This document shows, piece after piece, positions 1-8,652 of a stretch of 64,000 nt of DNA (positions within the stretch are counted from its first letter, which is position 1; the number at the start of each line of letters is the position of its first letter). The position numbers and the translations under genes are program-made. The notes beneath the pieces are model-generated. The model was given only the letters and a program-made list of their open reading frames with translations, was not told the origin of the DNA and did no database searches. Origin of the DNA: Robiginitomaculum_A sp036478535 (GTDB taxonomy: Bacteria > Pseudomonadota > Alphaproteobacteria > Caulobacterales > Maricaulaceae); assembly GCA_965224735.1 (NCBI GenBank), contig OZ245059.1:2294001-2358000 (forward strand). Reading direction: 5' to 3'.

Positions 1-146
1 AAAATAATGGCTGCAGCAAAAATAACACCAGCCTGAAATCCACCACCTGGCCCAAAATCACCATGAAATTGCACATAAAAAGCAAACAACGCAATAAACG
101 GAATAAGAAATTTTGCGACAACGCGCAGTATCAAGTGCGGGTTCAT
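1..146 (-). CDS. mnhB: Na+/H+ antiporter subunit MnhB/MrpB, N-terminal part (runs off the window)
   Basis: The minus-strand frame opens with an ATG at 146 and reads off the left edge. The 48 visible residues begin MNPHLILRVVAKFLIPFIAL and continue to a GDFGPGGGFQAG motif. This hydrophobic first helix followed by a PGGGFQ loop is characteristic of the MrpB/MnhB family, an integral membrane subunit of the multisubunit Na+(K+)/H+ antiporter. The start overlaps the stop of the preceding DUF4040 gene as ATGA, which indicates translational coupling. The remaining subunits (C and D, possibly A) would be expected beyond the left edge. The family call is firm; the cation exchanged is not visible from sequence. 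Confidence 0.88.
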   Translation of the reverse strand, partial: MNPHLILRVVAKFLIPFIALFAFYVQFHGDFGPGGGFQAGVIFAAAII

Positions 147-781
147 GCGCTCCCCCCCTCACTATTTTCTTGCGTATCATCTCGCTTTGCATTTGGCGCA
201 GTGTTACCAATATTATGTCCATTGGGCTTTGCCCGCCATTGCCCCGCATGGCCATTCAAACCCAATAAAAGCAATATACCCAAACCAGCCATAAAAACAA
301 CCGTGGTTTCTCCAAATGTATCAAAGCCCCGATAACTCGCTAGCACCGCCGTCACCACATTAGGCAAAAACATTTCACGTTTCGTTGCCTCCACATACGC
401 CGCACCAACAGATGAATTCACTATGGCAGTAGCGTCTCCAAATGCTGGCATATAGCCAATTGCATAAAACATTGCTGCTCCAGCTAAAACAACAATTAGG
501 AGCGGGACAATTTTTTGTTGGGTGGAGATTGGCTTTGAATCCCTATCCGTTAGCAACATTGCGCCGAGCATAAAAACGGTTGAAACACCTGCGCCAACGG
601 CAGCTTCCGTAAAGGCAACATCAACCGCATCTAACACTACAAACCATATTGCAGACAAAAGCGAATAGACACCTTGCAACATAACAATGGCAAAGAGTGA
701 ACGCATACGCACAACAGCAATAGCGACAACAACAAGCATTGCCATCAACCCCACCTCTAATGCAAAAATAGGCGTAAACAT
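143..781 (-). CDS. Mrp antiporter MrpA C-terminal-type subunit (DUF4040 + MbhE-like domains)
   Basis: This is a 212-residue membrane protein. The first half carries the DUF4040/MbhD signature around residues 28-75 (helices with FTEAAVGAGVSTVFMLGAM). The second half carries an MbhE-like segment (GFDTFGETTVVFMAGLGILLLLG). In classical Mrp systems these two modules form the C-terminus of the large MrpA protein; here they are a separate gene between mnhG and mnhB. It should help form the membrane proton or cation path of the antiporter. The gene starts right after the mnhG stop and overlaps mnhB by ATGA. The tail after about residue 180 is hydrophilic and variable. A membrane-bound hydrogenase or Mbx origin is possible by domain alone, but the mnhE-F-G neighbours favour Mrp. 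Confidence 0.85.
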   Translation of the reverse strand: MFTPIFALEVGLMAMLVVVAIAVVRMRSLFAIVMLQGVYSLLSAIWFVVLDAVDVAFTEAAVGAGVSTVFMLGAMLLTDRDSKPISTQQKIVPLLIVVLAGAAMFYAIGYMPAFGDATAIVNSSVGAAYVEATKREMFLPNVVTAVLASYRGFDTFGETTVVFMAGLGILLLLGLNGHAGQWRAKPNGHNIGNTAPNAKRDDTQENSEGGSA

Positions 782-1152
782 TAGCGCGCGTCCTCTCTAC
801 TTTTACCAATTTGACCAGGGTCACGAGCCCTTAATTTTCCTAGCAGAGGTTTTAAACCTGCCTGATATGCCGCATTAGCAACAGCATGGGAGGCCGTTGG
901 GCTCGTCATGAAGAGAAAGATTGCAACCAATAACAATTTCAAACTCGTTTGAGAAAAACCAGCCTGTACCATTAGTCCCAGAATGATAAATTCAGCTCCT
1001 AAAGTATCCGTCATACCAGCAGCATGCATACGTGTGTAAAAATCAAACAAGCGCAACACACCAATAGCGCCGGCAATCACAAAAAATACACCAACGACAA
1101 TAAAGAAACCGCTTACACCTACCTGTATATATCCTAGAAGTTCAGGACTCAT
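781..1152 (-). CDS. mnhG: Na+/H+ antiporter subunit MnhG/MrpG
   Basis: The product has 123 residues with three predicted membrane helices and the PhaG/MnhG pattern (GAIGVLRLFDFYTRMHAAGMTDTLGAEFIILGL). The RLPDFYTRMHA-like motif near residues 33-46 is the family hallmark, here RLFDFYTRMHA. It is a small subunit of the Mrp cation/proton antiporter in the cytoplasmic membrane. The start overlaps the mnhF stop by four bases and the stop abuts the DUF4040 gene, so it is within one operon transcribed right to left. Confidence 0.92.
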   Translation of the reverse strand: MSPELLGYIQVGVSGFFIVVGVFFVIAGAIGVLRLFDFYTRMHAAGMTDTLGAEFIILGLMVQAGFSQTSLKLLLVAIFLFMTSPTASHAVANAAYQAGLKPLLGKLRARDPGQIGKSREDAR

Positions 1153-1481
1153 GCCTTCTCTCCTGCTTTTGTGGTTTCTTTGTCGATATGTGCGTTCTCT
1201 AAGGAAACATCTAGTGCACGATATCTAAAAAATTTTAGCACTGCGATAGTGGCAATAAAATTCATAAGTGCATAAAGCAAAGCAATATCGATACCGTCCC
1301 CTCGCCCAATAATAAGTGAAAATATACACAAGAATAGAACGGTCTTTGTCCCAAAGGAGTTTACAGCCAAAATCCGGTCATACAAAGTTGGCCCAGCCAA
1401 AAGGCGGCCAAGTAAAAGTGCCATACCAATAAGCATAAAAAATGCAGCGCCCAAATTAATCATGTAAAGCGTATGCACCAT
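1149..1481 (-). CDS. mnhF: Na+/H+ antiporter subunit MnhF/MrpF
   Basis: This 110-residue protein has three hydrophobic segments. It contains the MrpF pattern LLAGPTLYDRILAVNSFGTKTV at residues 27-48 and a later GIDIALLYALMNFIATIAVLKF helix. The conserved Pro-Thr and Asp-Arg of the first loop are typical of the family. It is a small membrane subunit of the Mrp antiporter. The start overlaps the mnhE stop and the 3' end overlaps mnhG, so the subunits are translationally coupled. Confidence 0.92.
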   Translation of the reverse strand: MVHTLYMINLGAAFFMLIGMALLLGRLLAGPTLYDRILAVNSFGTKTVLFLCIFSLIIGRGDGIDIALLYALMNFIATIAVLKFFRYRALDVSLENAHIDKETTKAGEKA

Positions 1482-1990
1482 TACTCACTCTCTCCAAGCC
1501 TTGCCTCAGACATAGGGTCGCTAACGGCCCAGCCAGAGCGTTCCCCCATTTCTACGAACCCTTCAGGGTCAGCCAATTCCTCTAAAAGTGCATGGACAAG
1601 TATTTTTCCCTCCTCAAGTTGAACTGAAACGGTGCCAGGCGTCAATGTAATAGAATTCGCGAACACTGAACGTCCAAGATCTGTTTCCTGCTTCATATCC
1701 ACTTCAATTAAAGACGGTGAAATTTTCATATCAGGACTTAGAACAGCTTTGACAACGACCATATTCGCTTTGGCTATTTCGTTGAAAAGCCAAAAAAAAT
1801 ACCCAAAAGCTTTACCATGCACATAGGGGACCGTTTCGGAATCTAAAATTTTCATACGGGCAGTGAGCGCAACAACGGTGAGTGCAGATAGCCCGCCTGT
1901 TACGAACAATACGGTATTGTCAAAATAGCCAGATAAGGTCAGCCAGTACGAAACCAAAATGACCAACAAAACAAATGCTGATCGTGCCAT
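1481..1990 (-). CDS. mnhE: Na+/H+ antiporter subunit MnhE/MrpE
   Basis: The product has 169 residues: two N-terminal hydrophobic segments, then a soluble domain with the MrpE pattern (FANSITLTPGTVSVQL and then an HALLEELADPE-like stretch). MrpE is needed for assembly of the Mrp complex. It is the first gene of the visible minus-strand operon E-F-G-DUF4040-B. The 113-bp gap to the DUF2336 gene upstream (1991-2103) is the likely site of the operon promoter, although I see no clear -35/-10 pair. Confidence 0.9.
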   Translation of the reverse strand: MARSAFVLLVILVSYWLTLSGYFDNTVLFVTGGLSALTVVALTARMKILDSETVPYVHGKAFGYFFWLFNEIAKANMVVVKAVLSPDMKISPSLIEVDMKQETDLGRSVFANSITLTPGTVSVQLEEGKILVHALLEELADPEGFVEMGERSGWAVSDPMSEARLGESE

Positions 1991-2103
1991 ATTACTCCCC
2001 CATCAATTGTTAAAAATAAACATAGCGGCAATCAAAAGCGACGCAATGCTTCAATATTAATATTTTACAAATAAATGGCTTGACTTTACGTTGGCTGGTA
2101 AAT

Positions 2104-3321
2104 TTAGGTACGGCGCCCAAACACCAACGCAGCAGTGATAGCGGCCACCCCATGTTCTTCTTTAGGGATGACGCCTTTCTTGATACACGCCAACACATCC
2201 AGTGTTAAGGAGGAGGTTAATGACCAGTTCCAATACCGCAATACAGTTTGAGTACTATCAGTGGATATTACATCGTAAATCGCAAGTGCAGCTTCCAACC
2301 TTGGGCATGGTTCTCCATTTTCAAGAATATCTGGACGTTTAAGCGCTCGCCAAAATTTTCGAATAAAAGTGCTAGGCAGCCCTGCAGCTTTACATAAAAT
2401 AGCGATGGCTTCTCCGCCTTCGTCCGCCAGTATTTGCGCGCCTGTGGTAGGTTTAATGCCGCTCATATAAGAAATTTCATCTGCCAAATGACGCGTTAAG
2501 CCATTTTCCTCCGCCGTTTCAATTGCCGCCTCAAGCCCTTCAAAGTCTGAACGCGCAATAGCAGCCCTATTGCGCTGGCGGCGTTCAATAAATTGCAATG
2601 TTTTTTTAACCGCTGCATCATTCCACCCCTCAGCGCTCGCCTGCGGATACAAATCTGCGCACGATTGCTGCAATACAGCGCGGGTAACACCAAATCGTTT
2701 AAGAATAATCTTGCGGGTTTTTACATTTGCCCACCAAAACATGGTCAAGCCATGTGATGGCCGTAATTCATCGCGCTTAATCAACAAATCGACATAGGGT
2801 TGATGTTGGCGCGAAACTGTCAAAATACGTTGCAAGGCAGTTTCAGAAAAATTCGCCCCTTTATTCTTAAGCAGTATTTCAACAACTTCTTCTTCTAAAA
2901 ATTCAACCAATTTATCAACAACTGCATCAGAGATATGCCTCCGCTGTGCAATTATTTTTCTATGCGCCATCGATACTGCTTGAGCGATTCGTATGAGGTC
3001 AGAATCCGTAAAACTTTTACTATTTTCAAGGACGTGTTTAGCCACTTCAATATCATCATTGGCTAACATAACCAATATTGTACGCGGTGCTTGATTTAGC
3101 ATAATAAAGCGTTTAGCAACACTCTCTCTAAGCTCTAAATCCGCATCACGAAGTAGCTCCACCAACACATCCCCTGCCATATGGCGCTCTTGAAGCGGTA
3201 ACTGGCTTTGCGGGATACAAATAACGTCAGAGAGCCTCTTCGCCAAAGCACGGCGCACACGACTGGGCGGCAGTTGTTTCGTAGTTTCTTCGGTAAGTTC
3301 TAGTGGGTGCGCTGTAGACAT
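2104..3321 (-). CDS. DUF2336 family protein
   Basis: This 405-residue soluble protein is rich in helices, with HEAT-like segments such as LVELLRDADLELRESVAKRF and then LANDDIEVAKHVLENSKSF. This matches the DUF2336 family, which is largely confined to Alphaproteobacteria and has no settled biochemical role. There is no signal peptide or membrane helix. It is divergent from the oligopeptidase B gene across a 109-bp gap (3322-3430). I assign the family with good confidence and no function. Confidence 0.8.
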   Translation of the reverse strand: MSTAHPLELTEETTKQLPPSRVRRALAKRLSDVICIPQSQLPLQERHMAGDVLVELLRDADLELRESVAKRFIMLNQAPRTILVMLANDDIEVAKHVLENSKSFTDSDLIRIAQAVSMAHRKIIAQRRHISDAVVDKLVEFLEEEVVEILLKNKGANFSETALQRILTVSRQHQPYVDLLIKRDELRPSHGLTMFWWANVKTRKIILKRFGVTRAVLQQSCADLYPQASAEGWNDAAVKKTLQFIERRQRNRAAIARSDFEGLEAAIETAEENGLTRHLADEISYMSGIKPTTGAQILADEGGEAIAILCKAAGLPSTFIRKFWRALKRPDILENGEPCPRLEAALAIYDVISTDSTQTVLRYWNWSLTSSLTLDVLACIKKGVIPKEEHGVAAITAALVFGRRT

Positions 3322-3430
3322 AGCTTTGCCTTATGTATTGATTAACCTTAAACCCTAGTGGCATTGCGTTAACCAAGAGTGTATGAAATAAGCCAAACAA
3401 TCGACAACTATAAACCGAGAACGCTCTTTT

Positions 3431-5539
3431 ATGATTTTTGATACCACATTGGCTAAAGCGCCTAGAGCGCAAAAAATAAAAACAACAATAGAGCAAGTTG
3501 GCCACACACGCACAGATTTCTATGCTTGGATGAAGGATGAAAACTGGCAAATGGTCATGCAAGATCCATCCATTCTCAATCCAAAAATCCGCATCCACTT
3601 AAAGGCAGAAAACGCATATTGCCAAACTATAATGGCCGAAACAAAACAGCTTCAAGACACAATATTGTCAGAACTTAAAGGGCGCATCAAAGATAATGAT
3701 GGCTCTGTTCCCACCCCCGATGGCCCTTATGTATACGCTAACCGTTACCGTTCTGGTGACCAACACGGCCTTTACTACAGAAAATTACGTGATGACCCTG
3801 CCGCAAGTGAGAAAATTTTATTAGATGCTGACGCACTTGCCAAACACGCTAAAAAGGATAACCATCCCTTTTTTGACATCCATAATATAGGGCACTCCGA
3901 TGACCATAAATTCATTGCCTATGCAGTTGATCTAAAAGGATCGGAGCGCTTTGAAATACACGTAATCCATATCCAAACGGGCAAAGAAATTTGCCCGCCA
4001 ATAAAAGACACTGCAGGCAGTTTTGTTTGGGCCAAAGACAGCGCAACACTTTTTTGGGTGGCGCGGGATGAAAATAACCGCCCCTCCAAAGTGTACCGCC
4101 AGAATATCATGCAAAAAACAGAGGATCCTCTGCTAATTTACGAAGAAGAAAACCCTGGTTTTTTTGTTGACATTGGCCGTAGTGATAGCGGCGATTATAT
4201 TGAAATAAATTGTAATGATCACACCTCGTCTGAAACTAGATTAATTGCGGCAGATAAGCCAACAAACGATCCTTTGTGTTTCAAACCACGCGCGAAAAAC
4301 GTGGAATACAGTCTCCATGATCATGGAAAAAAATTCTACATTTTGACCAATGAAAACGGAGCGACAGATTTCAAAATCATGCAAGCGGCCCAAACCGACC
4401 CAGACCCGTGGCAGGACTTTATTCCCCACAAACCAGGTGTGCTTATTATTGGTATGGAAACTTATAAAAACTTTCTGGTGCGCCTAGAGCGAAAAAATGC
4501 CCTGCCCCGTATTATTATAAGAAATATGCAAACTGGTAAAGAGCACACTATTGAATTTGATGAAGCAGCCTATGCGCTTGGCCTTATGAGTGGGTATGAA
4601 TATGATACACCTTGGCTACGGTTTTCTTACTCCTCACCAACAACGCCCCAGCAGGTTTTTGATTACCACATGGCAACGGGTGAGAAAATTTTGCGCAAGA
4701 GCTCGGAAATCCCGTCTGGTCATGAGCCAAGTGATTACAAAGTAGAGCGCATCACCATAAAAGCTAAGGATGGCGAAATGGTACCCGTCACACTTATTAT
4801 GCAGGCGGGTTTTAATAAGAACGGCAAAGCCCCCTGCCTGCTCTACGGTTATGGCTCTTACGGCATTACAATATCCGCTTCCTTTCGCAGCTCTATACTC
4901 TCCCTAATCGACCGTGGTTTCATCTATGCAATTGCCCATATCAGGGGCGGCATGGCCAAAGGATATAATTGGTACACTAAGGGAAAATTAGAAAAAAAAC
5001 AAGCCACATTTGATGATTTTATAGATGTCGGCACGGCATTATGCGCGCAAAACTATACCAAAGAAGGCAAAATTATTGCCCACGGAGGCTCTGCGGGCGG
5101 CTTGCTTGTCGGGGTAGCCCTTAATCAAGCGCCCTCGCTTTTTGGTGGCGTGATTGCCGCCGTGCCATTCGTTGATGTACTCAACACAATGAGCGATGAA
5201 AGCCTCCCCCTCACCCCGCCAGAATGGCCCGAATGGGGTAACCCTCTCAAAGACAAAGGCGCTTATGATACCATTGCGGCTTATTCCCCCTATGATAATG
5301 TAACAGGCAGAAATTATCCGCCAGTGCTCATCACCGCTGGCCTGACAGACCCGCGCGTTACCTACTGGGAACCTGCAAAATGGACCGCCAAACTGCGTGA
5401 TCACCAAAAGGGTCAAGCGCCAATTTTATTAAAAATTAATATGGATGCTGGCCATCAAGGTGAAGCAGGCCGCTATGACAGCCTTAAGCAAGTCGCGTTC
5501 GAATATGCATTCGCCCTTAAAGCGGCAGGCAAAGTATAA
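3431..5539 (+). CDS. ptrB: Oligopeptidase B (S9A serine peptidase)
   Basis: The 702-residue protein has an N-terminal beta-propeller region (about residues 70-420) and a C-terminal alpha/beta-hydrolase domain. The nucleophile motif GGSAGG gives Ser554. The acid is Asp640 in GLTDPRV and the base is His675 in DAGHQGE, with spacing close to that of E. coli PtrB. The motif PEWPEWGNP and the overall length fit oligopeptidase B rather than prolyl oligopeptidase. The family cleaves short peptides after basic residues, usually in the cytoplasm, and I see no signal peptide here. The gene is monocistronic and followed by a 454-bp gap containing a pseudogene fragment. Confidence 0.9.
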   Translation: MIFDTTLAKAPRAQKIKTTIEQVGHTRTDFYAWMKDENWQMVMQDPSILNPKIRIHLKAENAYCQTIMAETKQLQDTILSELKGRIKDNDGSVPTPDGPYVYANRYRSGDQHGLYYRKLRDDPAASEKILLDADALAKHAKKDNHPFFDIHNIGHSDDHKFIAYAVDLKGSERFEIHVIHIQTGKEICPPIKDTAGSFVWAKDSATLFWVARDENNRPSKVYRQNIMQKTEDPLLIYEEENPGFFVDIGRSDSGDYIEINCNDHTSSETRLIAADKPTNDPLCFKPRAKNVEYSLHDHGKKFYILTNENGATDFKIMQAAQTDPDPWQDFIPHKPGVLIIGMETYKNFLVRLERKNALPRIIIRNMQTGKEHTIEFDEAAYALGLMSGYEYDTPWLRFSYSSPTTPQQVFDYHMATGEKILRKSSEIPSGHEPSDYKVERITIKAKDGEMVPVTLIMQAGFNKNGKAPCLLYGYGSYGITISASFRSSILSLIDRGFIYAIAHIRGGMAKGYNWYTKGKLEKKQATFDDFIDVGTALCAQNYTKEGKIIAHGGSAGGLLVGVALNQAPSLFGGVIAAVPFVDVLNTMSDESLPLTPPEWPEWGNPLKDKGAYDTIAAYSPYDNVTGRNYPPVLITAGLTDPRVTYWEPAKWTAKLRDHQKGQAPILLKINMDAGHQGEAGRYDSLKQVAFEYAFALKAAGKV

Positions 5540-5624
5540 AGCACATTAAAATACCCAGAGCCACACACTCCAGCATTTGCAAACACGAGTTTGGAAGAAT
5601 TGCGTTTACAAGAATGCTTGCTCT

Positions 5625-5790
5625 TTAGAGGCCGCGCGGTGGTATACTTTGACATGAATTTCATACAATTTTGAGCATAGAATTTAAATTCACCCGTCAT
5701 AAGCAGTTCATTACAAATGAAACCGAAAAAAGATTCAAGTTTTATAGAAGTTATACACACATCAAATCTTGATATTTCGTATGAAAAGCA
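5625..5790 (-). pseudogene. Remnant of a second copy of the TPR protein C-terminus
   Basis: Read on the minus strand, this stretch encodes DVCITSIKLES, then LLMTGEFKF, then NCMKFMSKY. The C-terminus of the intact TPR gene next door reads DVCMASIELEY, EMFMTGEFEL, TCMKFKPKY. DNA identity is also evident (for example gaatttcatacaa and cataa blocks in both). The copy carries about five extra codons in the middle and lacks everything upstream of the last 60 residues. It is therefore most likely the remains of a duplicated TPR gene or a partial 3' duplication, not a working gene. Confidence 0.7.
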
Positions 5791-5910
5791 GTTGCTATAA
5801 TAGTTGTCTAGTGAATAGCTGTATCGTGCTTTTTTAAAAAATATCATCCAATTTTAAGTGCTTTTACTCAGCCTTACGGTTTGCGATTTGTTCATTGCTT
5901 TGAGTGCTTT

Positions 5911-5938
5911 GAGTGTTATTGCATATGCAATAACACTC
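5911..5938. repeat. 28-bp perfect palindrome in a convergent gap
   Basis: The left half gagtgttattgcat is followed directly by its exact reverse complement. As RNA it could form a 12-bp hairpin with an ATAT loop on either strand, so it may terminate both converging genes, but no immediate T run follows. As DNA it could be a protein-binding site. Its role is not decided by sequence. Confidence 0.75.
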
Positions 5939-5993
5939 CCTGTAATCTAGCGTGCTATTTTTTCACTTCTGGAATGTTTGTAGGTCAAATTTT

Positions 5994-7505
5994 CTATCCA
6001 TCACCCTTGGTTGTAGATCCTTTTCTGTAAAGCTTGTCGTATTTTGGTTTGAATTTCATACAAGTTTTATCGTCAAGTTCAAACTCACCAGTCATAAACA
6101 TTTCGTTATACTCAAGTTCTATAGAAGCCATACAAACGTCTTCTCTGACACCGCGTTCGAACTCGCACCGCGCATCAAAACCCTTGCGCTCACCACGAAT
6201 AAATTTAGTCCAATTGTTAGCGTCTTTCTTATGCGCTCCATTTGGCACATTATCAAAGGCCGCAATCGCGTTATTCCAATATTTAACCCGCGCTGAACCG
6301 TTAATTTTCTCATTACTCCATTTGCAACTTAGGCGCGGCGCGGCAGAGGCACGGTTATAGCGACAGTTAGCAATAAAGCCCCAAGCTTTGCCTTTGCTAA
6401 ATCCCTTTTTCATAGCCTCTTGTAAAACGTCTTCTGCTTTGACGCATTCTTGCTGACGGAAAAGAGCTTCGCCCCATTCACCATATATCTTAGCCTTGCC
6501 TGTTAGCCTCGCAGCTTCAGCAAGCACTGGGATAGCCCGTTCATATTCACGGGCTTGTCGCCACATATTGGAAAGCGATTCAAGGTTAATTTGGTTCTTT
6601 TGAATACGTCCAGCGTTCATTTCCCGCTCAAGGATTTGCGCTGCTTGATATGGCATTTCGTAAACACCATAATATTGTACAACCCGCAAAATATCTTGCT
6701 CTTTGGTATAGGCACCGCCGAGATAAAGCATTTTACTAACCTCAAACGCTTCCGCTTCGCGATCGCCATTTGCTAGCATTGACAGCCAAGTATTCCACAA
6801 GGTTTCATCTTCAGGCCAACGCACAATCATCTGTTTTACAATATCAGATTGACGCCCCTTCATACCTAAAGAATTAAACAAGTAATTCATGACATCGAAA
6901 TGTTTACGTTCTTTCGGGTTTGCAGCACTAAACCATTTCTCTGCCCAAGGAAGAGCACGGTTAAAATTCTCTGCTTCAACCCACGCTTGATATAGAAGTT
7001 CAATATGCGCTGGCTTTAGCTGACCACCAGAATTAGCCCAATTTTCAAGCATTTGTGCGCCGCGCGCGAATTGTCCCTCGGAAATGTAAAGCTGCGCAAT
7101 ATTGACACGCAGAGCAGAAATATCTTTTGGCAAAAAACCACCCGCACTTATAGCTGATTCCAAATCAGCAATAGAAGCAGCCATTTGCTTGGTTTCGTAA
7201 TATTCCATACCGCGCATCTGATAAATCGTAGAGCGCTCATATGCATTTAGATCAGGCATGGCCAAAGCTTTTGACAATTCTGCGATTGCTGCCACATGCT
7301 GCTCGTCTTTAACCAACTTAAGTGCATTATTAACAATTTGCCCTGCTTTTGCACCAAATTGCCGGCTTTCCGCATCTTGAGCGGCAGATGTTACCGCGGT
7401 CAAATTGATAACCACGCCGCTAATAAACACAGCAACCACGCCTTGCATAAGCAAATACGTTAGCCATGCTTTCAGTGTGCCCTTAATTTTACTCTGTGTG
7501 CTCAC
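5994..7505 (-). CDS. Tetratricopeptide-repeat periplasmic protein of the TonB/Exb operon
   Basis: I place the start at the GTG at 7505 because GGAG lies six bases upstream; longer frames exist but lack such a site. The 503-residue product begins with a basic n-region and one hydrophobic segment (about residues 13-38), either a signal peptide or an anchor, then TPR-like helical repeats through about residue 370 (for example HVAAIAELSKALAMPDLNAY). It ends in a cysteine-containing domain (RCEF, DVCMA, TCMKF). TPR proteins close this class of ExbB-ExbD-TonB operon in many Proteobacteria and are thought to help energy transfer to outer-membrane receptors. It is the last gene of the operon and lies 63 bp after tonB. 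A fragment of a second copy lies downstream. Confidence 0.78.
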   Translation of the reverse strand: MSTQSKIKGTLKAWLTYLLMQGVVAVFISGVVINLTAVTSAAQDAESRQFGAKAGQIVNNALKLVKDEQHVAAIAELSKALAMPDLNAYERSTIYQMRGMEYYETKQMAASIADLESAISAGGFLPKDISALRVNIAQLYISEGQFARGAQMLENWANSGGQLKPAHIELLYQAWVEAENFNRALPWAEKWFSAANPKERKHFDVMNYLFNSLGMKGRQSDIVKQMIVRWPEDETLWNTWLSMLANGDREAEAFEVSKMLYLGGAYTKEQDILRVVQYYGVYEMPYQAAQILEREMNAGRIQKNQINLESLSNMWRQAREYERAIPVLAEAARLTGKAKIYGEWGEALFRQQECVKAEDVLQEAMKKGFSKGKAWGFIANCRYNRASAAPRLSCKWSNEKINGSARVKYWNNAIAAFDNVPNGAHKKDANNWTKFIRGERKGFDARCEFERGVREDVCMASIELEYNEMFMTGEFELDDKTCMKFKPKYDKLYRKGSTTKGDG

Positions 7506-7568
7506 ATTAATCTCCATTTTGAGCAGTCTCATTTTGTAAGCCTGCAATACTGGCCCAAAAAAATCGTA

Positions 7569-8198
7569 CTATTCTGGTATGATACGATTACGCTCATCCA
7601 TTAACTTAAATCTAATTGTGGTTTCCACCCCGTGCATAGACACAGCCCGCCCATCTATTATTTTCGGGTTATATTTCCACCGTCCAACATTCCGAACAGA
7701 AGCGCGCTTAAAGACAGATGAGGTGCACATAACCGCATTAATGTTAAATGGCGCTCCTTCTGGGCTGACATCAAAACGCATGTTACAATGTCCGCTTTTT
7801 TCAGCCTTTTGCGGCATTTGCGGCGGGATACGCACCAAAGGTTGCGCATCACGGTCACTCACTTTAATTTCAAAGCTAGAACGGTCAAGCTCCGGTACTT
7901 TAAAAACTGGTAAAGCGCCTTCCAAAGACACAATTGCAACACTCGGCTGTGTCGCGGCCTGATGCGCGATGGTTGGCGGAGCAGGCGGCGTTACTACCTG
8001 ACGCACGCTCACAATCTTAGTTTCGCGCGTGACAATCTTTACGTCTTCAATTTTTGTATTGATTTCAAAACTAAGTTTCTCTTTTTTCTCTTCAAGCTTA
8101 AATTTAGAATTAATCAAGGTGTGCATGAGCACGAACAGGCAAAATGTAATTGCAGATGCAACAACAATCCCTATAATCCAGCGCACTAATGATTTCAT
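7569..8198 (-). CDS. tonB: Energy transducer TonB
   Basis: The product has 209 residues. A single N-terminal membrane anchor (about residues 5-27) is followed by a charged stretch and a proline-containing linker (TPPAPPTIAHQ; RIPPQMPQK). The C-terminal TonB domain begins near residue 130 and reads CNMRFDVSPEGAPFNINAVMC, then VGRWKYNPKIIDGRAV and VETTIRFKL. The linker is short and less proline-rich than in E. coli TonB, as is usual for the TonB2-type systems. It should couple proton flow through ExbB/ExbD to TonB-dependent receptors such as those at 45963-52637. It is separated by nine bases from exbD upstream. Confidence 0.9.
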   Translation of the reverse strand: MKSLVRWIIGIVVASAITFCLFVLMHTLINSKFKLEEKKEKLSFEINTKIEDVKIVTRETKIVSVRQVVTPPAPPTIAHQAATQPSVAIVSLEGALPVFKVPELDRSSFEIKVSDRDAQPLVRIPPQMPQKAEKSGHCNMRFDVSPEGAPFNINAVMCTSSVFKRASVRNVGRWKYNPKIIDGRAVSMHGVETTIRFKLMDERNRIIPE

Positions 8199-8207
8199 TT
8201 TTCACTC

Positions 8208-8603
8208 CTAATTTGTCGAAATTTTTGTAACGACCCGCAATTCTTGTAGTAGATCTTGCACAGCCATTACGGTTCCAGCTCGCGCCTTTTTGTCACCTAA
8301 AATGATTGCAGTTGCCTTTGGGTTTTCATCATGCAAAGCGGAAATTACTGGGCGAACTTCTTCTAATGTATAGGGAACATTATCAATCCAAATCTCGTCA
8401 TCACCCGTAACAGCAACCATCAATCCTGGTTCGTCACTTTTCGCCGTGACGGCAATAGGCTTTGAAATATCAACGCCAGGTGTTTTAATAAATTTCGATG
8501 TCACAATGAAGAAAATGAGCAAAATAAACACCACATCAAGCATGGGCGTCATATTCAATTCGGTGTCTTCCGAAGTTGCTTCTGTTCTTGTTCGTCTTGC
8601 CAT
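8208..8603 (-). CDS. exbD: Biopolymer transporter ExbD (second copy)
   Basis: This 131-residue protein has one membrane helix after a short cytoplasmic N-terminus. The family motif LNMTPMLDVVFILLIFFIVT at residues 16-35 contains the conserved proton-handling Asp. The C-terminal periplasmic domain is of normal length. It forms part of the ExbB-ExbD proton channel that drives TonB. It follows another exbD after a 49-bp gap; paired exbD genes are common in TonB2-like operons. Confidence 0.93.
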   Translation of the reverse strand: MARRTRTEATSEDTELNMTPMLDVVFILLIFFIVTSKFIKTPGVDISKPIAVTAKSDEPGLMVAVTGDDEIWIDNVPYTLEEVRPVISALHDENPKATAIILGDKKARAGTVMAVQDLLQELRVVTKISTN

Positions 8604-8652
8604 TTCGTTACCTTATCACAATTACTTTAAAAATGCAAATACTTTTTGCAAA

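Larger units (their letters stand above)
5540..5993. other. Intergenic region between convergent genes
   Basis: This 454-bp gap separates the 3' ends of ptrB (plus) and the TPR gene (minus). It holds a decayed copy of the TPR gene tail, a duplicated 9-bp unit gctttgagt (5897-5914) and a 28-bp perfect palindrome (5911-5938). I see no other gene in it. A short minus-strand frame that overlaps the 3' end of ptrB is explained by the pseudogene fragment. Confidence 0.6.

Noticed and set aside
143..1990. Membrane-bound hydrogenase operon
   Set aside because: The DUF4040 and MbhE-like domains occur there too, but mnhE, mnhF, mnhG and mnhB type genes define an Mrp antiporter and no hydrogenase subunits are visible.
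5770..5805. TTGATA ... TATAAT promoter on the plus strand in the ptrB-TPR gap
   Set aside because: The spacer is 21 bp, too long for a sigma-70 promoter, and no gene follows on that strand.
5473..5847. 124-codon minus-strand frame as an independent gene
   Set aside because: It overlaps the ptrB 3' end, and its only meaningful part repeats the tail of the adjacent TPR gene; it is better explained as a pseudogene remnant.
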